Below, in pieces: positions 5,164 to 6,179 of a stretch of 6,179 nucleotides of DNA. The notes under the pieces were generated by a model. It made no database searches. It had not been told where the DNA came from and was given only the letters and a program-made list of their open reading frames with translations. The stretch's first letter is position 1; every line of letters begins with the position of its first letter. Made by a program: the position numbers and the translations under genes. The stretch is from Oligoflexales bacterium (GTDB lineage: Bacteria; Bdellovibrionota_B; Oligoflexia; Oligoflexales; CACXFL01): the NCBI GenBank assembly GCA_028282865.1, contig JANQHA010000662.1, positions 1-6,179 on the forward strand, in the 5' to 3' direction.

Positions 5164-6179
5164 TTAGTCGTCCATACTTAGGATAGCAGTAAAAGCTTTT
5201 TGCGGGATTTCTACGCTTCCTATTTGCTTCATACGCTTTTTACCTTCTTTTTGTTTTTCGAGAAGTTTACGCTTACGGCTGATGTCCCCACCATAGCATT
5301 TGGCCGTCACATCTTTGCGAAGTGCTGACAGTGTTTCTCGTGCGACAATTTTAGCGCCTATGGCTGCCTGGATAGCGATCTTAAACATTTGTCTTGGTAA
5401 GATATCTTTTAGCTTTTTACAAATAACACGGCCCCTGGGAGCAGCGTAACTTTTATGTACGATACATGACAGCGCATCTACCGCGTCTCCATTGACTAGA
5501 AAATCCAGCTTTACCAAGTCACCCTGACGGTAATCTGCCAGCTCATAGTCCATAGATGCATAGCCGCGTGAAATACTTTTTAACCGGTCATGAAAATCGA
5601 AGATCATTTCATTCATCGGGATTTCGTAACTGAGCTTCATTTTAACGGCCGAAGTGTATTCCATATTAAGTTGAATGCCGCGTCTATCTGTTAGTAGCTT
5701 CAAAATCCCACCGACGTACTCCTCTGGAGTGTGAATGGTCATGCTAACGTAGGGCTCCTGGATCATGTCTATTTTTGTTGGGTCAGGAAGCTTCGATGGG
5801 TTTTCTACTTGGAGTATATCTCCATCTACCGTATAGACTTTGTAAACGACCGTTGGCGCTGTGAAGATAAGATCTAGGTTATACTCTCGTTCTAACCGTT
5901 CCTGAATGATATCCATATGCAGCAAGCCCAGAAATCCAACTCTAAATCCAAACCCCAGGGCGTTTGAGCTTTCGACTTCAAAGGTTAGAGATGAGTCGTT
6001 TAGGGTCAACTTCTCCAAAGACTCTTTCAGAACGTTGTAGTCGGAAGAGTCAATAGGAAAGATACCACCAAATACCATTTGCTTGGCCTCGGCAAAGCCG
6101 TCTAAGGCTTCCGTTGCTGGGTTAGATGGTTTTGTAATCGTGTCACCGACCCTCGTATCGGCTACTGCTTTTATCGATC
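5164..6179 (-). CDS. lepA: Elongation factor 4 (LepA), C-terminal part (5'-partial)
   Basis: The last 337 codons of LepA, a ribosome-associated translational GTPase that back-translocates or remodels elongating ribosomes. The frame runs off the window at 6179. The first residues '[14 protein letters not shown]' (from 6174) show the gene continues upstream of the internal ATG at 6078. The GTPase domain with its G motifs lies outside the window. Visible parts are the domain III segment '[30 protein letters not shown]', the EF-G domain V-like segment starting '[18 protein letters not shown]', and the LepA-specific C-terminal domain. The last includes '[22 protein letters not shown]', '[27 protein letters not shown]' and the terminal '[10 protein letters not shown]'. 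These match the E. coli protein as I recall it, and the visible part is close to the expected length for that region of a roughly 600-residue protein. No frameshift is seen. lepB, the common neighbour of lepA in enterobacteria, does not follow. Confidence 0.97.
   Translation of the reverse strand, partial: SIKAVADTRVGDTITKPSNPATEALDGFAEAKQMVFGGIFPIDSSDYNVLKESLEKLTLNDSSLTFEVESSNALGFGFRVGFLGLLHMDIIQERLEREYNLDLIFTAPTVVYKVYTVDGDILQVENPSKLPDPTKIDMIQEPYVSMTIHTPEEYVGGILKLLTDRRGIQLNMEYTSAVKMKLSYEIPMNEMIFDFHDRLKSISRGYASMDYELADYRQGDLVKLDFLVNGDAVDALSCIVHKSYAAPRGRVICKKLKDILPRQMFKIAIQAAIGAKIVARETLSALRKDVTAKCYGGDISRKRKLLEKQKEGKKRMKQIGSVEIPQKAFTAILSMDD

Noticed and set aside
5191..5200. Palindrome AAAAGCTTTT followed by a T, as a terminator for the transglycosylase gene
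   Set aside because: It has no loop, is A/T-rich and lies within lepA coding sequence.

Overview
The window looks like a Gram-negative, AT-leaning chromosomal segment. The support is two Sec-type exported proteins, an MltD-like lytic transglycosylase with a signal peptide, and a LepA (EF4) of proteobacterial type. The LepA sequence reminds me of deltaproteobacteria or Bdellovibrionota, but that is an impression without an alignment. No tRNA, rRNA, CRISPR array, insertion sequence or attachment site was seen.

Layout: (1) Bases 1-1386 hold a co-directional regulatory cluster on the + strand. It has the 3' part of a gene whose product ends in a PAS-like domain, then two small winged-helix DNA-binding proteins overlapping by 11 bases. 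The two winged-helix proteins resemble each other and carry no receiver domain. (2) After a short AT-rich gap with consensus -35 and -10 hexamers, 1524-2273 encodes a protein with a distant GNAT-type (acyltransferase-like) pattern. A small hairpin and T-run sit at its stop codon. (3) Bases 2452-3210 and 3254-4048 encode two tandem exported paralogues of a family I do not recognise. They share a D-T-[VI]-H-G-T-x2-SLSQLVG signature. (4) After a 151-base gap with clustered dyads and a plausible promoter, 4200-5162 encodes a GH23-type lytic transglycosylase without LysM repeats. (5) Bases 5164-6179, on the - strand, are the C-terminal 337 codons of lepA. It converges on the transglycosylase gene with one base between the stop codons.

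lepA and the transglycosylase are housekeeping or envelope genes. The middle of the window is accessory-like. A PAS-like sensor, two receiver-less winged-helix proteins, a GNAT-like enzyme and two secreted paralogues could form a sensing-and-response module, but only co-orientation and proximity suggest this. The best candidates for something undescribed are the exported paralogue pair and the tandem winged-helix pair.
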